Shown here piece by piece: positions 21,858 to 32,667 of a stretch of DNA of 64,000 bases; position 1 is the first letter of the stretch; each line of letters starts with the position of its first letter. Under the pieces are notes generated by a model. The model did not search any database and was not told the DNA's origin. It saw only the letters and a list, made by a program, of their open reading frames with translations. The translations under genes were made by a program, and so were the position numbers. The DNA lies in the NCBI RefSeq assembly GCF_963675165.1, contig NC_087384.1, positions 3,556,501-3,620,500 of the forward strand. Reading direction: 5' to 3'. The stretch comes from Halichondria panicea. Lineage: Eukaryota; Porifera; Demospongiae; Suberitida; Halichondriidae.

Positions 21858-22145
21858 TTCAGTTGCAACTGCATTCTGTACTGCCCATGTGCTTGATCTA
21901 TTTATGCAAGACTGCATGCAGTTTTAGCTATGGAATGATGCACAAGTGATTGTTAGCAAGCGCTCAGGAGAGGAGTACAGCCACAGAAAACAAGGAAAAC
22001 AAGCAGTTATGAGAGTAAATTCAACCTTCAGTGAACAAAACAAGAGGGTTGCAGAAAAATCATTCTTTCATTCTTACTGGTTGGCTCAATAGCTACACTT
22101 CAATCCATCAAGCACATGGCAGTACAGAATGCAGTTGCAACTAAA
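21858..22145. repeat. Inverted repeat pair (36 bp arms, ~210 bp apart)
   Basis: AGTTGCAACTGCATTCTGTACTGCCC (quoted in part) at 21860-21895 is mirrored by GGCAGTACAGAATGCAGTTG at 22108-22143, with outer AATGATCA words. This is a probable non-autonomous element; the interior is non-coding. Confidence 0.75.
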
Positions 22146-22149
22146 ATGA

Positions 22150-22652
22150 TCATTTTCATGCACAGTTGATGGCGTGACATCAGCGCTTCCGTCCCCCAGA
22201 CTGCTGGAAAAACTAATTAACTCTAATTAAATTTTAATTCCTTCTACCGTTGTGTGGAAAGGACTATTAGGACTATTAAGTCTTGAACCGATCCATAGAA
22301 AAAAAATTCCTAGTCTGGATGAGAACCTGTCAACTGTATGTGCAGACTACTTCCATTACCAAGGCTGCAATTACATTGCAATTATCGATCGATACGGAAA
22401 GGGGAGCTCATACCGTTTCTTCTGACCAGACAGTCCACCAAGCTACCTACACAGCTAGGCCTCCCGCCACAAAGCAGGCGGTTTCTTCACTCTCGTGGAT
22501 CGTCTTAAAGGAGCGGGGAGTGGAATGGGGCTAAGTGGTGGAGGGCTGCGGGTGGTTCGCCGGTATGTGGCACGGTCCTCTGCTGTCCCAGGCGGAGTCT
22601 CGTCTGATGAGGGTTGAGTGGGTGATGTAAGGATGGAGCGTTGAATTGCTGG
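22150..22652. other. Non-coding, GC-richer stretch
   Basis: No convincing gene is seen. The segment 22390-22640 is more GC-rich than its neighbours (GGAGCGGGGAGTGGAATGGG and similar) and may be the end of the reverse-transcriptase-bearing element on the minus strand. Confidence 0.35.
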
Positions 22653-23000
22653 CTAATGATTATTTTCCGCACGAACTTGGTATGACGAACTTGGTATGAC
22701 AATGCCAGTACGATCCCATTTGGTTGGATGGTGCTGACGGTCGGGTGTCAGGGGCTCGCAGGGCCAGATTGCCAGATTGAGATATAGCCCCTGGTTAGAG
22801 GAGATAGAGAACATTGACTTTATGTATTTATCGAGTCGTTCCTTATAAATCATAGGAGATGTGGTTTGGGCTCTCCATTGTAGCTGAGATCTTACTAAGG
22901 AAAGAAAGATCTTTAGCTGATTAGAGTTGTAGTGAGCCTCCCATTTCAGACCAAAAGTACAAGATCTTTGTACAGGGTTTTGCAGAATCCTTGCAACAGG
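22653..23000 (-). pseudogene. Non-LTR retrotransposon RT C-terminal fragment
   Basis: A minus-strand frame contains LKIFLSLVRSQLQ, which matches the K-x-L-Y-x-S-L-V-R-S-x-L-x-Y motif beyond the catalytic core of jockey/CR1-type reverse transcriptases, followed by MIYKERLDKYIKSM. The usual C-S-P-x-W part is missing. It is probably related to the minus-strand RT fragment at 26.9-27.6 kb. Confidence 0.5.
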
Positions 23001-23142
23001 GCTAAACAGACACAGCAATGGCTTCCATATATGGAAGTCACTGCTGACTTGGTACATATGCAATGCACAATAATTATTTGAATTGCAACAGGGCTAAACA
23101 GACACAGCAATGACTTCCATATATGGAAGTCACTGCTGACTT
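22995..23142 (+). repeat. 91 bp-period tandem duplication
   Basis: CAACAGGGCTAAACAGACAC through GTCACTGCTGACTTG occurs at about 22995-23053 and 23086-23142. Each copy contains the palindrome CTTCCATATATGGAAG. Confidence 0.85.
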
Positions 23143-23169
23143 GTAGTACATGTGCATGCACATATAATT

Positions 23170-23930
23170 ATTAACCCGAGGCGCGTGGGCGGCCACGGGT
23201 TATAGTAGTCGTTTGGTTTGTTTGTTTGTTTGTGACAGGTGAATCTACTCACCTGGATGCCACAGCACTGCGTTTACAGCATGGATAGCCTTCATACAAC
23301 AAGTTATTAATTTTAATAGTGGCAGAATTTCATGTTAAACCTTCGTTGTCAAATAAAAACGAGCAAAAGCTAAGAAGCTTGTGACTGGGTCTGCTTACCT
23401 GGATGCTCTAGCACTGCGTTTACAGCATGGGTAGCCTCCACACAACAAGTCAGTACTTCTAATAGTGGCAGCTTTCGGTGTTAAAGCTTCGTTGTCTAAT
23501 AAAAGCGAGCAAATGTAGCTTGAACAGAACTTGCACATGCGTTACTTATAACTGAAGTGATCCTGTACCCGGTCCAGAAACAATGGAACAGGGTCACTAA
23601 AGTAGAAAGCTGTATATACCAGGAAGAATGGAACAGGGTCACCAAAGTAGAAAGCTTGCTTTAGCTGACTGGGATCCATGCAGGACCTGGAGCCATACTT
23701 CTCTGAGACTCCAGGCTTCTTTGCTGTGATCCTAATCCACAGTGCATATATCTATAGTACTACTACCTGTTCTCAAATGTTTCAGCATGCCTCCAGTCTG
23801 GTTTAGTTTTATTGCTCCTGAGTTGCTGTGCAAGTCATGCATGATGATAACAACATCACTATATGCAGTCTTCTGGTTTCTTTATAATCATGTCACCAGC
23901 CGAGGGTTTGCACTTTAGTGCTCTAGTTTG
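23170..23930 (-). repeat. Inverted copy of the 560 bp dispersed repeat
   Basis: Read on the minus strand this matches the array at 2.0-5.4 kb, from ACTAGAGCACTAAAGTGCAA (ending at 23928) to the GC-rich hairpin and TTAA at 23173-23200. It includes an internal partial duplication of AATGGAACAGGGTCAC-AAAG (23583-23660). It shows that the hairpin is the natural 3' end of the repeat. Confidence 0.85.
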
Positions 23931-23952
23931 AATAGCTTGAATTGAATTGAAA

Positions 23953-25716
23953 GATGTCCTGTGAGCCTAAGAGAGCATCAGCTTATTCACAAGATTTAAG
24001 GTGGCGGATGGTGTACCAGGTGGAAATGCAGCGCAAATCTTCGTGAAGTTGGTGAAAATTTGAATGTCAACGCTTCAACTGTGTGCAGAACTGCTGCTCT
24101 TTTCAATGACACAGGAACAGTTGATAAACGTAAACACCCTCCAAACAGTGGCACAGCTGTATTGACTGATATTGATAAGCTTATCATCATCGAAACAATT
24201 TCAGAGAGGCCAGATATTTACTTACGAGAAATCACTGAGGTTCTTGTTAACGAGACTGGTACACATGTTGATGTTAGTACCATTTGGAGGTTTTTACATT
24301 CATCAAATATAACCCGACAGAAGATGGTTCTTAAGCCTCCTGTCTCAAAGAAGCTGTTAGTACGAGGCCAGCGAGTAAATGCAATAGCAGCTATATCGAC
24401 CAGTGGTGTCCTTGATTGTCATTCTGTAACATCGTCTGTGGATGGTGATAGATTTATTTACTTTGTTCAAAACATTCTACTTCCACATCTTCAGCCATTT
24501 GATGGAGTCAATCCCCACAGTGTGGTCGTCATGGATAATGCGTCCATCCATCATGTTCATGGTGTAGCTCCACTAATTGAATCAACTGGTGCCCTTCTTT
24601 ATTACCTACCGCCTTATTGCCCAGATCTCAATCCTATCGAGGAAGCGTTTTCTAAGCTTAACCCTTTAACCGTCGGATTCTTAATAACAGTGAAGTGAAA
24701 TGTCTGTAAATTCTCTATCGAGTTTCCAGAGCAATGAAATGCCTAGCAACCATATACCAATAGAATGCCCATACAACAAGGAATAAAATGGTGCAACATG
24801 TGTTGCCATAACCACGGTTATTACGCTCGCCCGTTTTTATCATTTTAAATGCACGGCCAGCGGTGAGATAAAATCCAAAAATTTTTTTTTATGGATCAGC
24901 CTATCATATGGTATAAAGGCTTGACTAAGCTTGATTTTCACATCATATGAATGTAACAGGGCTAAGATATATCAATTTGAAGTACAATACGTACATGTAT
25001 TACTATATCGGTGAACGATCTATGAAATTTACAAGTCACATAAAGACTGTTCATTACTGCTAATTCTATTTTAACTATACTTACTACTGATATTCTAGCT
25101 ATATATTCTAGCTATACTATACTACTTGCCAGAGTCACACAGTGAGCCCTCTCCTGGTCTTTCACCGTCCTGGTCCATAGATCTAGCGTCTAGGTCCATG
25201 TCATGCATGTCCCAGACAGTTCATCAGCGTCTGGCATAAAGCTGGTAGCCTTTGGGAGGTATCCTACTATCCCCTCTCCTTCATAGGCACTGTCATCACC
25301 AGAGGAGACATCGCCATTGCTGTCCTCAAGCTGTTCAACCACATCGGCACAAGTAAACAACCTAGCCATAGCTATAAACTTCGTGCGGTAAGATACTAAT
25401 GAAATTTTAACACAGCAACGTGGCTTGTAAAATTCTAGACTAAATTGCACGTGATTCTACAGCTCTTCCTCTATACAGGGATGTGCGTAGTTCGAGCTAC
25501 TTCCTAAGTATCGCAGAATTAGAATTTCGCAAAAAAAGTCACTATTGCGGGCCACGATCGTGGCCCGTGACGGTTAAAGGGTTAAATCAACATTGCGAAC
25601 AAATGAATCTTTACTCAATACAATGGACTGTGAATCAGTTGTACTTCACTCATTTTCAGCAATTACTCACACAGATTGCATGCACTGGGTTGAACATGGT
25701 TGAACATGCTGGATAC
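23953..25716 (+). pseudogene. Tc1/IS630-like transposase, interrupted
   Basis: ATG at 23953 starts SCEPKRASAYSQDLRWRMVY. After one frameshift near 24045, it continues LREVGENLNVNASTVCRTAA (helix-turn-helix), SERPDIYLREITEVLVNETG and KPPVSKKLLVRGQRVNAIAA. It then reads SVVVMDNASIHHVHGVAPLI (second Asp) and YCPDLNPIEEAFSKL (Glu), with 34 residues between Asp and Glu. The segment that should hold the first catalytic Asp (between KMVL and KPPVSK) is deleted. The frame is cut at AAGCTTAA by the element at 24662-25581 and resumes on the far side as KSTLRTNESLL. A 10 bp duplication near 25690-25710 shifts the last codons of ...WVEHAGYS. Confidence 0.85.
24662..25581. mobile_element. piggyBac-type element, 920 bp, TTAA target duplication
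   Basis: The ends are CCCTTTAACCGTC (24662) and GACGGTTAAAGGG (25581), each flanked by TTAA (24658-24661 and 25582-25585). TTAA target duplication with CCC..GGG ends is the piggyBac signature. Inside, the minus strand at 25190-25369 starts MARLFTCADVVEQLEDSNGD, an acidic N-terminus typical of piggyBac transposases, but the catalytic domain is absent. It is therefore non-autonomous. Partial relatives lie at 45490-45735 (left half) and 56765-57285 (right half). Against the latter, a 7 bp deletion at about 25213 truncates the peptide. Confidence 0.9.
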
Positions 25717-25841
25717 AGTTAACTTGAACAGAATATCGAACACGATAGTCTCGCTGTAATTGTACCATACATTGTACTAGTAATTGTACCGTACTATAAT
25801 AGATAATAATTATTATTGCTGGACGTTAATCATGAATTTCT

Positions 25842-26734
25842 TTAAGAGTGCGTAGGATAATTATTCTCTTTTTGCTCAGAGAACTCAGCCTCACTTAACA
25901 CATTCTCTTGTAATAGGTCTTTCAACAATTTTAAGTCATCTAAACAGCTCCTCCTAAGCTTTGCACTCCTCATGGGTGAGAAACCTGCAGACACATCAGT
26001 TGTATTACTACCTCTCTTTTGTGGTGTACTCGGTGCCTGAAATGCATTAGCAATTGCTGTGGCTGCACTAGCCAGTGCATCTGCCACATTACCAGATTTC
26101 TTCTTTGCAGGAACAGTTGATCCAGTAATAAGTGGAATTTGTGGGGGGTTGTCGTAATCATCATGGCGTCCTTTATCTATCATCTTAGCCCACAATCACA
26201 ATGCATGTCAGGGTGTTTCTTTTTCAATTCTTTGAAAATAAGATCAACAGAATCCACCTTGCAAGAGTCAGAGCAGCTAGGTCCCGGATTAGTTTCATCA
26301 CGTTTCCTCTTTTTTTTAGCTGGCTCATCATCCACTTCAATCTTAGCATCACACCACAAAGTTATTTTAGAACTTTGCCCTAAAGTACCATACATAACTT
26401 CCAGATCCTTCTCTTCGACTACCCACCGCTTTGTGTTGCCTTCAAGATAACCCAACTGAAAAGTTGTGGTGCCAGGCACATCATATGGAAATGATTCTTG
26501 TAGCCTTGCTCGCAGTGTTGATGGTGACATAAATATTTCAGTTACACCATGCCACAAACGCACAATAAAGTCACTTTTCTTCCTTGGATTAATGATTTTT
26601 ACATGATAGGTGATACAGCTGGACACTGAATCTTGCCTTGTAGACGGGTTAGGGTAGGTGTCACCCTCACGAGCAAAACTGTAGGAATTGAACTGAGTTA
26701 GACAATAACTCCATTCAGAACGTCCTGAATTCAT
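25842..26734 (-). CDS. Sponge-type family protein with SHOCT-like C-terminus, one frameshift
   Basis: Minus-strand frame 26734-26180 covers about 184 codons: YNSYSF..TYHVKIINPRKKSDFIVRLW, then SPSTLRARLQESFPYDVP, GYLEGNTKRWVVEEKDLEVM and a KKKRKRDE nuclear-type signal. The next frame (26195-25842) continues LWAKMIDKGRHDDYDNPPQI and ends with LDDLKLLKDLLQENVLSEAE and FSEQK, a SHOCT-like pattern (L-K-x-L-x-x-G/N-V-L-x-E-x-E-F-x-x-Q-K). The two parts join with a one-base frame change near 26195. I recall this layout from uncharacterised sponge proteins; the first part may be ubiquitin-like (GTLGQSSKITLW). It may be a pseudogene or carry a sequence error. Confidence 0.6.
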
Positions 26735-26944
26735 GCCACCAATGAATTCATGCCACCAAACCAGTTAAACTGATCCATGTCAGCACTCTTCTCAATCACA
26801 GTCAGTCTTAGTTCTTAGTACTAGTGTTTAGTCACAGATCAGAATTCAGAGCTATAGAAATGAGTGTACAACTAGCTATAGCTAGCTAGTTTTGGTGCTC
26901 TTAAAATAAAACCATGCATCTGTGGTCTACAGCTGTTTACACAA

Positions 26945-27650
26945 TTACAACTCCATATGGAAGTCATTGCTCTGCCTGTTGCAAGAATTCTGCAAAACCC
27001 TGTATGATCCAGCCAGTGTGTAAGTGGATGGTTGTCTAGAGGAGCAGAAGTTCATTTGTATACTGTTGGATTCGTTAAAATAAGTATTTTGTCGATATCC
27101 CACTGTAACTCTTCCCTGCAGTAGATAACTCTCGAACATTTCGTCTGGCAAGTCATTAATAAAAACCAGAAATAACAGGGGGCCAAGAATGCTCAAGTTA
27201 ACGGGCACAATTGAGGAATGGTTCTTGTTTTCTGTTATTAGAAAGATATTCCCGGAGCCATTTCCAAGCGTTCCCATCAACTTTGCTAATAAACTTGAAA
27301 TCCAAGTATATAGCATCAACCTGGGCCTTAGAGTCTAGGGCAGTGGTAACCTCATGTATGAAACACAGCAGTTGTTGAACAGATGAGTGATTTGAATTTT
27401 GCAGCTAAGATATAGTTATTGAGTTTGTCATACACTAACTTTTCCAACACTTTCGATATGGAACTCAGTAGAGAGATGGGTCTATAATTCGAGACTGACC
27501 CCCGTTTTATATACAATGCAGTGAATACAATGCAGTGAAGGTTCCACTCAGAGGGGATTGAACAGGTATGTAAGGAGATATAGTAGTACAGGCAGTACAT
27601 ACATGTATTAGCCTGGCCATATAAGTCAGCAGAATGGGTCGTGGGCATTA
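26945..27650 (-). pseudogene. Non-LTR (jockey/CR1-like) reverse transcriptase remnant
   Basis: Minus-strand blocks are SVSNYRPISLLSSISKVLEK with LVYDKLNNYIL (RT domain 1), then GPLLFLVFINDLPDEM (domain 4 area, G-P-L-x-F-x-x-Y/F-I-N-D-L-P) in another frame. The catalytic Y-A-D-D box is not found; it is lost or scrambled around 27050-27100. A short in-frame repeat (ATACAATGCAGTGA) is at 27516-27540. It is a dead 5'-truncated LINE. Confidence 0.75.
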
Positions 27651-27729
27651 TGTATATAGTTTACTTTCAGTTTACGGCACACTACTCACTGTTTGCATTG
27701 TATGCATTTACATACATGTATGATTATAA

Positions 27730-29880
27730 TTGGAAATCTAAGTCCCCGGTTCCGGTCAAGAATCAACAATATTCAGCTCCTACTCCTTGCCTTGGTGGCT
27801 GAATTTTGGATTGACCGCATGCTTGAACCTATAGTAAAAGATATCCGAAAACACGAATCCGTGAGTATATCTACATGTACATGTGAGGGAGAATCATATA
27901 TCACAGCAGTTTGTGTTCCTCTAGTTCCACAGCTATTTCAAATCTGTAGTGTTCATCTGTGATCCTTGTTTACAGGACATTGATTGTAAACATTGATGGA
28001 AAAACGTGCCACTTTCGTGGCACCGTGACAGTTGTATCTGCTGATGGAAAGTAATGCTGCTTTTAGGTTCTGTCTGGGATAGACAGACCAAGGTATATAT
28101 ATACATGTATGTATGCACTTTTGTTTCATAATTATTATTACCATCTGTATAGTTTGTTGACTCTCAGTTTGAGTTACGTTCTGACGCAAACCATTTGGCA
28201 CTGTCAAGTGCTGATCATAGCCACTATTCCATTGTGTATGGGGTGAATCGGCATGCCTTGCTACTACCGGACGACATATTGGAGGGTATACTTCCACTGG
28301 GTTGATGCTTAAGGTAAAGTAGATCTATGCGGAGTCATCAGTCATCTCTTTCTGTGTATAGGTGTTTGTTGTTGATCAAAGGCTTTTTACCCTGGAATTC
28401 ATCGATGATAGCCTCAAGAAGCTGAACTTGCGTTTTTGTGATGGTGACAAGCCGTCTCCATTAGCTGGTGTTAACTTTACTACAGTGGACTCCAATCTTC
28501 GTCAACATGGTAAGCTTGCTTTTATATGAACTGTCAACATGAAACCCTTCGTCATACCATTCGTCATACCAGTACTTACTACTGTACTATATTCCCGTGT
28601 AATTTTCGTGGGGCAAATATTCGTGGTTTTCGTGGTTGGATCGGAGGTCTGACCACGAATATTTTACCCACGAATGAAGCGACCTTGCCTACCTTTACCT
28701 GCAGTGCAAGCAGCCACGAAATGTCTCAATATTGCTGAACCACGAATATTTTGTCCCCCGAAAATTACCCGCTATACGGTATATGTAACTATTTTAGTAC
28801 ATAGCTTGTTCCAACATTCACAGCAATGCAGATGTGGACTTTGGGACGATTTTTGCCTCTTGTAATCGGCCACCTTGTTCCAGAAGACAGCGAGTGCTTA
28901 CTGGATCTAGTGTTTGCTTGTCCAGTTGCGAAATCAGTTTGTGGTGATCTAGAAGCCGTGACCACCACTCTACTTTTACTCAGCTCTACCCTCACGCATC
29001 AATTACAATGAAGATGCATTTACAATGAAGATGCATTCCATTGTACACATTGTACACATTCCAAGACTTTTGTTGAGGTAAGTGTGCATGTCACATTAAG
29101 TCTATGGCCCCCCTCCCTTTGTACGATGGTTTTAACGTACGTACAAATACCCTTCAGATTTGGGCCGCTGATCAACCACTGGACTAAAGCAAAGCACAAG
29201 TATTAGCAAATGTAATGGGAAATTTCACGAACGTGTGCTATTCACTTGCACTGCTACCTGTCACTGAACTCCTACTCACTACCGGGAGAAAAGATTGAGA
29301 TTGGTCCAGGTTAGATTGGTCCAGGTTAGATAATTAATCTCGAGGTCCTTCGTGTTATGACCATTGTATTACACTTACGTATAGTTTAGTACCACGTATA
29401 GTTTAGTACCATTTCATATAACACAGGTGAATCGATTGACTGTAATCTCTCTGTGCCTCCGACTACTTTTCATAGGTATTATTAATTATAATACTCATGC
29501 ATGTATATACACCTTTATTTAACTGGGTAAAAGTGAGCGGAACAAAATACCAAACACCGTGTGTATTGATTGTTGAAGAAGAAGACCCTACTATTGGAAA
29601 TGTTCACCAAATTTTAGTGTGCGGTGATGATGAGTGCGAGTTGATGGAAACCCATTTTATTCATCACTATCATGCATATGCTCTCACTTTTCTTCCCTCA
29701 TCTTCAAGGCAAACATCTTCAAGGCAACAACATCTTCAAGGCAACATTTCGTATCAAACAAACAGACCTTGTACATCACCATCCTCATGGTTTCTATCAC
29801 TGCCCAAATATTCAATTCTCCCTCGCAATTTACTGGTGCACATTTCATGTAATTTTAAAATGTTAAACTCTTGACAAACA
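27730..29880 (+). pseudogene. CACTA-like transposase, intron-bearing copy
   Basis: Exon-like blocks in order are RFRSRINNIQLLLLALVAEF; NIDGKTCHFRGTVTVVSADG (about 27990); HYSIVYGVNRHALLLPDDIL with EGILPLG (28200-28300); a clean exon VFVVDQRLFTLEFIDDSLKK ending at GTAAGC (28362-28509); QMWTLGRFLPLVIGHLVPED (28826-29010); ELYPHASIT.KMH and FGPLINHWTKAKHKY after an acceptor at 29157; and a C-terminus KVSGTKYQTPCVLIVEEEDP, CELMETHFIHHYHAYALTFL. These are Tnp2-family landmarks. A MITE (28591-28785) sits in an intron. Tandem duplications near 29004-29050 and 29697-29740 shift frames. Confidence 0.75.
28591..28785. mobile_element. Second copy of the 5'-end MITE
   Basis: It is bounded by CCCGTGTAATTTTCGTGGGG and GAAAATTACCCGCTATACGG, with interior CCACGAATATTTTACCCACG as in 1-351. 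It lies in an intron of the CACTA-like copy, with flanks unlike those of the first copy. Confidence 0.85.
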
Positions 29881-29959
29881 TTTTGAATGACATGTCACAT
29901 GTGCAAATTATGGTAAAGGTAAAGGTAAAGGACGAGGACGGACAAAGGTAACTTCGACA

Positions 29960-31225
29960 CAGACTGTTCAAATAAATAAAAATAATAAAACGTCACGAAG
30001 GGGAAAGATATATTACACACATAATACATAGCAAAGCAAAAGTGAAGAGCAACTGACATTGAAGCTGACATTGAAGGCATGACAAACACATTGTCCTCAA
30101 CCACAACGTGCATGTCGGTTGGGCAGTTTCCCAAATCCCACCACGCAGGGGGCCTTAACTTGTAGTGATTCATCGATTGCTTCTCCTTATATATAAAATG
30201 AACCTGTTAAACACTGCTTATTGTGAAACCAGTATCACATTGTACATGTACAAGGAAGTAAAAGGAAGTAAATACGAATACTATACATACTGGCATAATT
30301 ATAACCTCGAATTGTAACACTGATTGTTGTTTCCCACGTCTAGCAAGGCTAACACTCAAGAGACGCAGAGCATATGATGTACATTGGTCTGTACATGGGT
30401 ACAAACACAGATCTTGCGCGTTACAATACATGCAGATACACACATACACAACACCATCAACATGTATAAAATCAAGTATACCTTCAGATTCACTCTCGGA
30501 GCCTCCCAATAACTTAAACAGCAGCGTTTCATACTCCTGCCACTTCTGCTTGAAGCGAGTTTGAGTAGCTCCCGTGATTGTAGCTCCCGTGATTAAACAA
30601 AACTCATCTGTGTAATATAGAAAACCTGAAATAAGTGAGCAAAAACATAAAACCTCACTACATAAAACCTCACTATTCTTGGATCAGCCAAACAAGGAAG
30701 CCAAACAAGGAAGCCAAACAAGGAAATTTAAATTTCTCAATTAGTTGCTTGATTGATGGATCCTCTTTTCGTACCCATTCTCTGCGCAAGTGGGCAGTTT
30801 GCTCCATCAGCGATAACATGCTGACAACAGTCATTTCTCAATTAGTTGCTTGATTGATGGATCCTCTTTTCGTACCCATTCTCTGCGCAAGTGGGCAGTT
30901 TGCTCCATCAGCGATAACATGCTGACAACAGTCATGACAGTAAGAAAAAGAAGGGCTTACCTGACTATCTGAAGAAGTACTCGACAGGAGCTATTAAAAT
31001 AGAACTTAGCTGCTTGTCCACACTAAAATAACTTACATTAGAGTTATCCACTCTCTTTATCTTCAAACGATCACCTATCAGTGAAGCTATTTCTTTCAAA
31101 TAGTCATCACAAGCAGTCAGCTGTAGTAACACTTCTCCATCAACCTTGAGTAGAGATAGTGGGTATTTTATTTTGCAGGTAGGCACACACTTGGCTAACT
31201 GAAAGCCTATAATAGAAATATGCAC
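29960..31225 (-). pseudogene. SAMD3-like gene, minus-strand copy
   Basis: On the minus strand the order is LLKVDGEVLLQLTACDDYLK with EIASLIGDRLKIKR (SAM domain, 31160-31030), SLMEQTAHLRREWVRKEDPS with IKQLIEKFKFPCLA (30900-30720), TRFKQKWQEYETLLFKL (about 30530), ALRLLSVSLARRGKQQSVL (30370) and DMHVVVEDNVFV (30110). It mirrors the plus copy at 19.0-20.6 kb, including intron positions, and is closely similar in sequence. A perfect ~103 bp tandem duplication (30732-30938) and smaller ones break the frame. SAM domains mediate protein-protein or RNA contacts; the role of this family is not known to me. Confidence 0.65.
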
Positions 31226-31239
31226 ATTCCACCTGACAA

Positions 31240-31470
31240 AATTGAGATTCGAACAACTGGGTGTGAGTGACTATTAATACCAGTTGACTCTGGTGTTGTT
31301 ACAACAGCAGCACCAGGGTGCTATGGGAACACTCTGGTGCTACTATAATACCAAAATACTTGACACCCTGGTGTTATCCTGACACACCTGGTGTGCATGC
31401 TCCAGTAACACAGGGCCAGTGTTACTGGAGCACTAGCCCCTGGTATACACTGTTGCGCCAGAATTACCCA
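31240..31470. mobile_element. Small foldback element of the GGTGT/ACACC type
   Basis: Repeated CTGGTGTTGTTACAACAGCA, CACCCTGGTGTTATCCTGAC and ACACCTGGTGTGC words form imperfect hairpins. A related piece lies at 32440-32515 (GACACCCAGGTGTTAGTGTA, ending TTTTTACAGTGTA). It is probably a MITE family also represented at 20930-21045. Confidence 0.5.
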
Positions 31471-31598
31471 GAATCTGGGTAATCGTAAATTGCAGTATAT
31501 TTATCAGTATTCTTATTCCGCATTAGTTTGTAAAACATTGATATCCGTTTCATTTATAATGATGTCATTGAAAAAAGAAATCTAGTCCAAGTTGTGTA

Positions 31599-32080
31599 AT
31601 GGCTGCTACCTTCTCTTCTGCTCTCGCATACGCGTTATCCTGTGTTGGAAAACCAGGTCTAGTCTTGAAAGACAAGCAGCTGGAGGCGTTGAAGTGTCTG
31701 TACGCTGGTGTTTATGTGGGTACCATACCGACCGGCTATGGCAAGTCAAGTCCATCTGCTTTCCAGACACTCCCTTTCTTGATTGATGTGAAGCTTGACA
31801 GGACCAGTGCACCTCTCTCTGAAAGAAGTGTTGTGATGGTGATGGTGATTTCTCCTCTTGTTTCTCTGAGTGAAGCCATCTTCAAAGTGTTGGTGTGTTT
31901 GTTTGACGTTCAGTGCCATTCTCTCTGGAAGGAAATATTGTTGTGACATTTGCCGAAAATTGGTCACAGAGTAAGTACGTGGTATCTGATCTGAGAACTG
32001 TGTGGCCTGAATGTGCATCCGATCCGAGGGACTTGTTGCTTGAGTGTGTATCCGGACTTGTTGCTTGAGTGTGTATTAAT
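31599..32080 (+). pseudogene. RecQ-like DEAD/DEAH helicase N-terminal fragment
   Basis: ATG at 31599 gives a Q-motif region (GLVLKDKQLEALKCLYAGVY) and a Walker A box (PTGYGKSS). FQTLPFLIDV and VVMVMVISPLVSLSEAIFKV follow (motif Ia area, S-P-L-V-S-L). The frame ends at 31946, well before the DEAH box, although related reading continues in other frames. MAATFSSALAYALSCVGKPG at the start fits the multicopy RecQ-like helicases of sponges. It is truncated to about 115 aa and likely inactive. Confidence 0.65.
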
Positions 32081-32667
32081 GGATAGTGCTTTCAATGGTA
32101 AATCTATTGTGTAAATCAATAAGTAGTCCTCACATTATGTTACGTCACAGCCACTGTACTTATCCACATTTATTTTTTACCCACAGGTTTAACTAATTTC
32201 TTATGAGATTAACTTGTCGCCTGTGTGTGTATCGCCTCAAGTTAATGAATAAATCTACAGAGCTGATGTTTTACTTAGCTGTCTCTGTCTACAGTATATA
32301 CAGAGAAGGTAGCCTCTCCTTTTTCTTTTTTCTGTTCTTTTTTAACGTTCAATGAGATAAAATACGGTAAATAATAAATTAATTGTCCACCCACGCGCCA
32401 ACAGTAAATACCAGGCCCAATATTCAAGGGGCTGGAGTCGAGGCTACTGGAGCACTGTAAATTTTGACACCCAGGTGTTAGTGTAGCACCCCCGTTTTTA
32501 CAGTGTAGCTACCTGTTATAATTGCTAGTTAAGTCTTTCTGGGTTGTTTCTCCATGTAACCAATCCTAGATTACATCATCTGGGTGCTTCTTGGTATAAC
32601 TATTCCTTGCATTACATCATACTATTACACTGTGTATTACATCATAATCATAGTAATGCACTATATG

